From: a bacterium
Lineage (GTDB): Bacteria; Patescibacteriota; Minisyncoccia; UBA6257; GWB1-50-10
DNA length: 5,172 nt
Assembly: GCA_021814835.1 (NCBI GenBank)
Contig: JAKAHO010000036.1
Coordinates: 1 to 5,172, forward strand
Direction of reading: 5' to 3'
Part shown: piece by piece, positions 5,165 to 5,172 of the stretch
Position numbering within the stretch: position 1 is the first letter of the stretch
How the letters are laid out: each line of letters starts with the position of its first letter
Notes under the pieces: generated by a model
The model's database searches: none
What the model was told of the DNA's origin: nothing
The model's input: only the letters and a program-made list of their open reading frames with translations
Position numbers and translations under genes: made by a program

Positions 5165-5172
5165 CCTCAGGG

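Overview
The window is a compact bacterial segment in which every supportable gene lies on the minus strand. In transcription order (high to low coordinates) it holds five genes: an MBL-fold/beta-CASP ribonuclease-like enzyme (5152-3797), a Rossmann-fold SLOG/LOG-like protein (3786-3154), a small Lys-tailed protein with an EF-Tu domain-2-like barrel (2988-2635), an aromatic-amino-acid-permease-type transporter (2490-1378), and an O-antigen-ligase/polymerase-like membrane protein (1378-74). The last gene runs into a tRNA-Arg(CCG) gene (95-21). No plus-strand reading frame looks real.

The gene types suggest a Patescibacteria/CPR genome, perhaps a Parcubacteria-like lineage of moderate GC: a Lys-rich tail on a small conserved protein, tight or overlapping gene junctions, little Shine-Dalgarno signal, and this mix of small housekeeping and envelope genes. 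This is inference from style, not a proven assignment. All five genes read through in the standard code and stop at TAA or TAG, so TGA recoding is not needed.

The most unusual content is in the only two sizeable intergenic gaps (2491-2634 and 2989-3153). Each is filled by a copy of the same element. The inner 118 nt align without gaps with 19 differences (2514-2631 against 3013-3130). Each copy is one long dyad centred on a GGA loop (centres at 2575 and 3074). The second copy is complete: inverted ends starting RGAGGTTGTCTAAAA, flanked by TA on both sides, 163 bp, so it looks like a MITE- or REP-like element. The copies differ at paired positions in ways that keep pairing, including two full compensatory changes (T-A to C-G). 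A conserved ladder of CGA triplets opposite GAG triplets does not pair, yet is identical in both copies. The copies bracket the small barrel-protein gene, and each lies directly after a stop codon on the minus strand.

Other junctions are also tight. The transporter and ligase genes share a TAATG stop/start. The ligase takes its last six codons and its stop from inside the tRNA gene. Three starts have a -10-like hexamer 6 to 9 nt before ATG, which suggests leaderless or nearly leaderless transcripts. The genes do not form one obvious pathway: RNA processing, nucleotide-related binding, a translation-factor-like protein, amino-acid uptake and surface glycan assembly are simply adjacent and co-directional.
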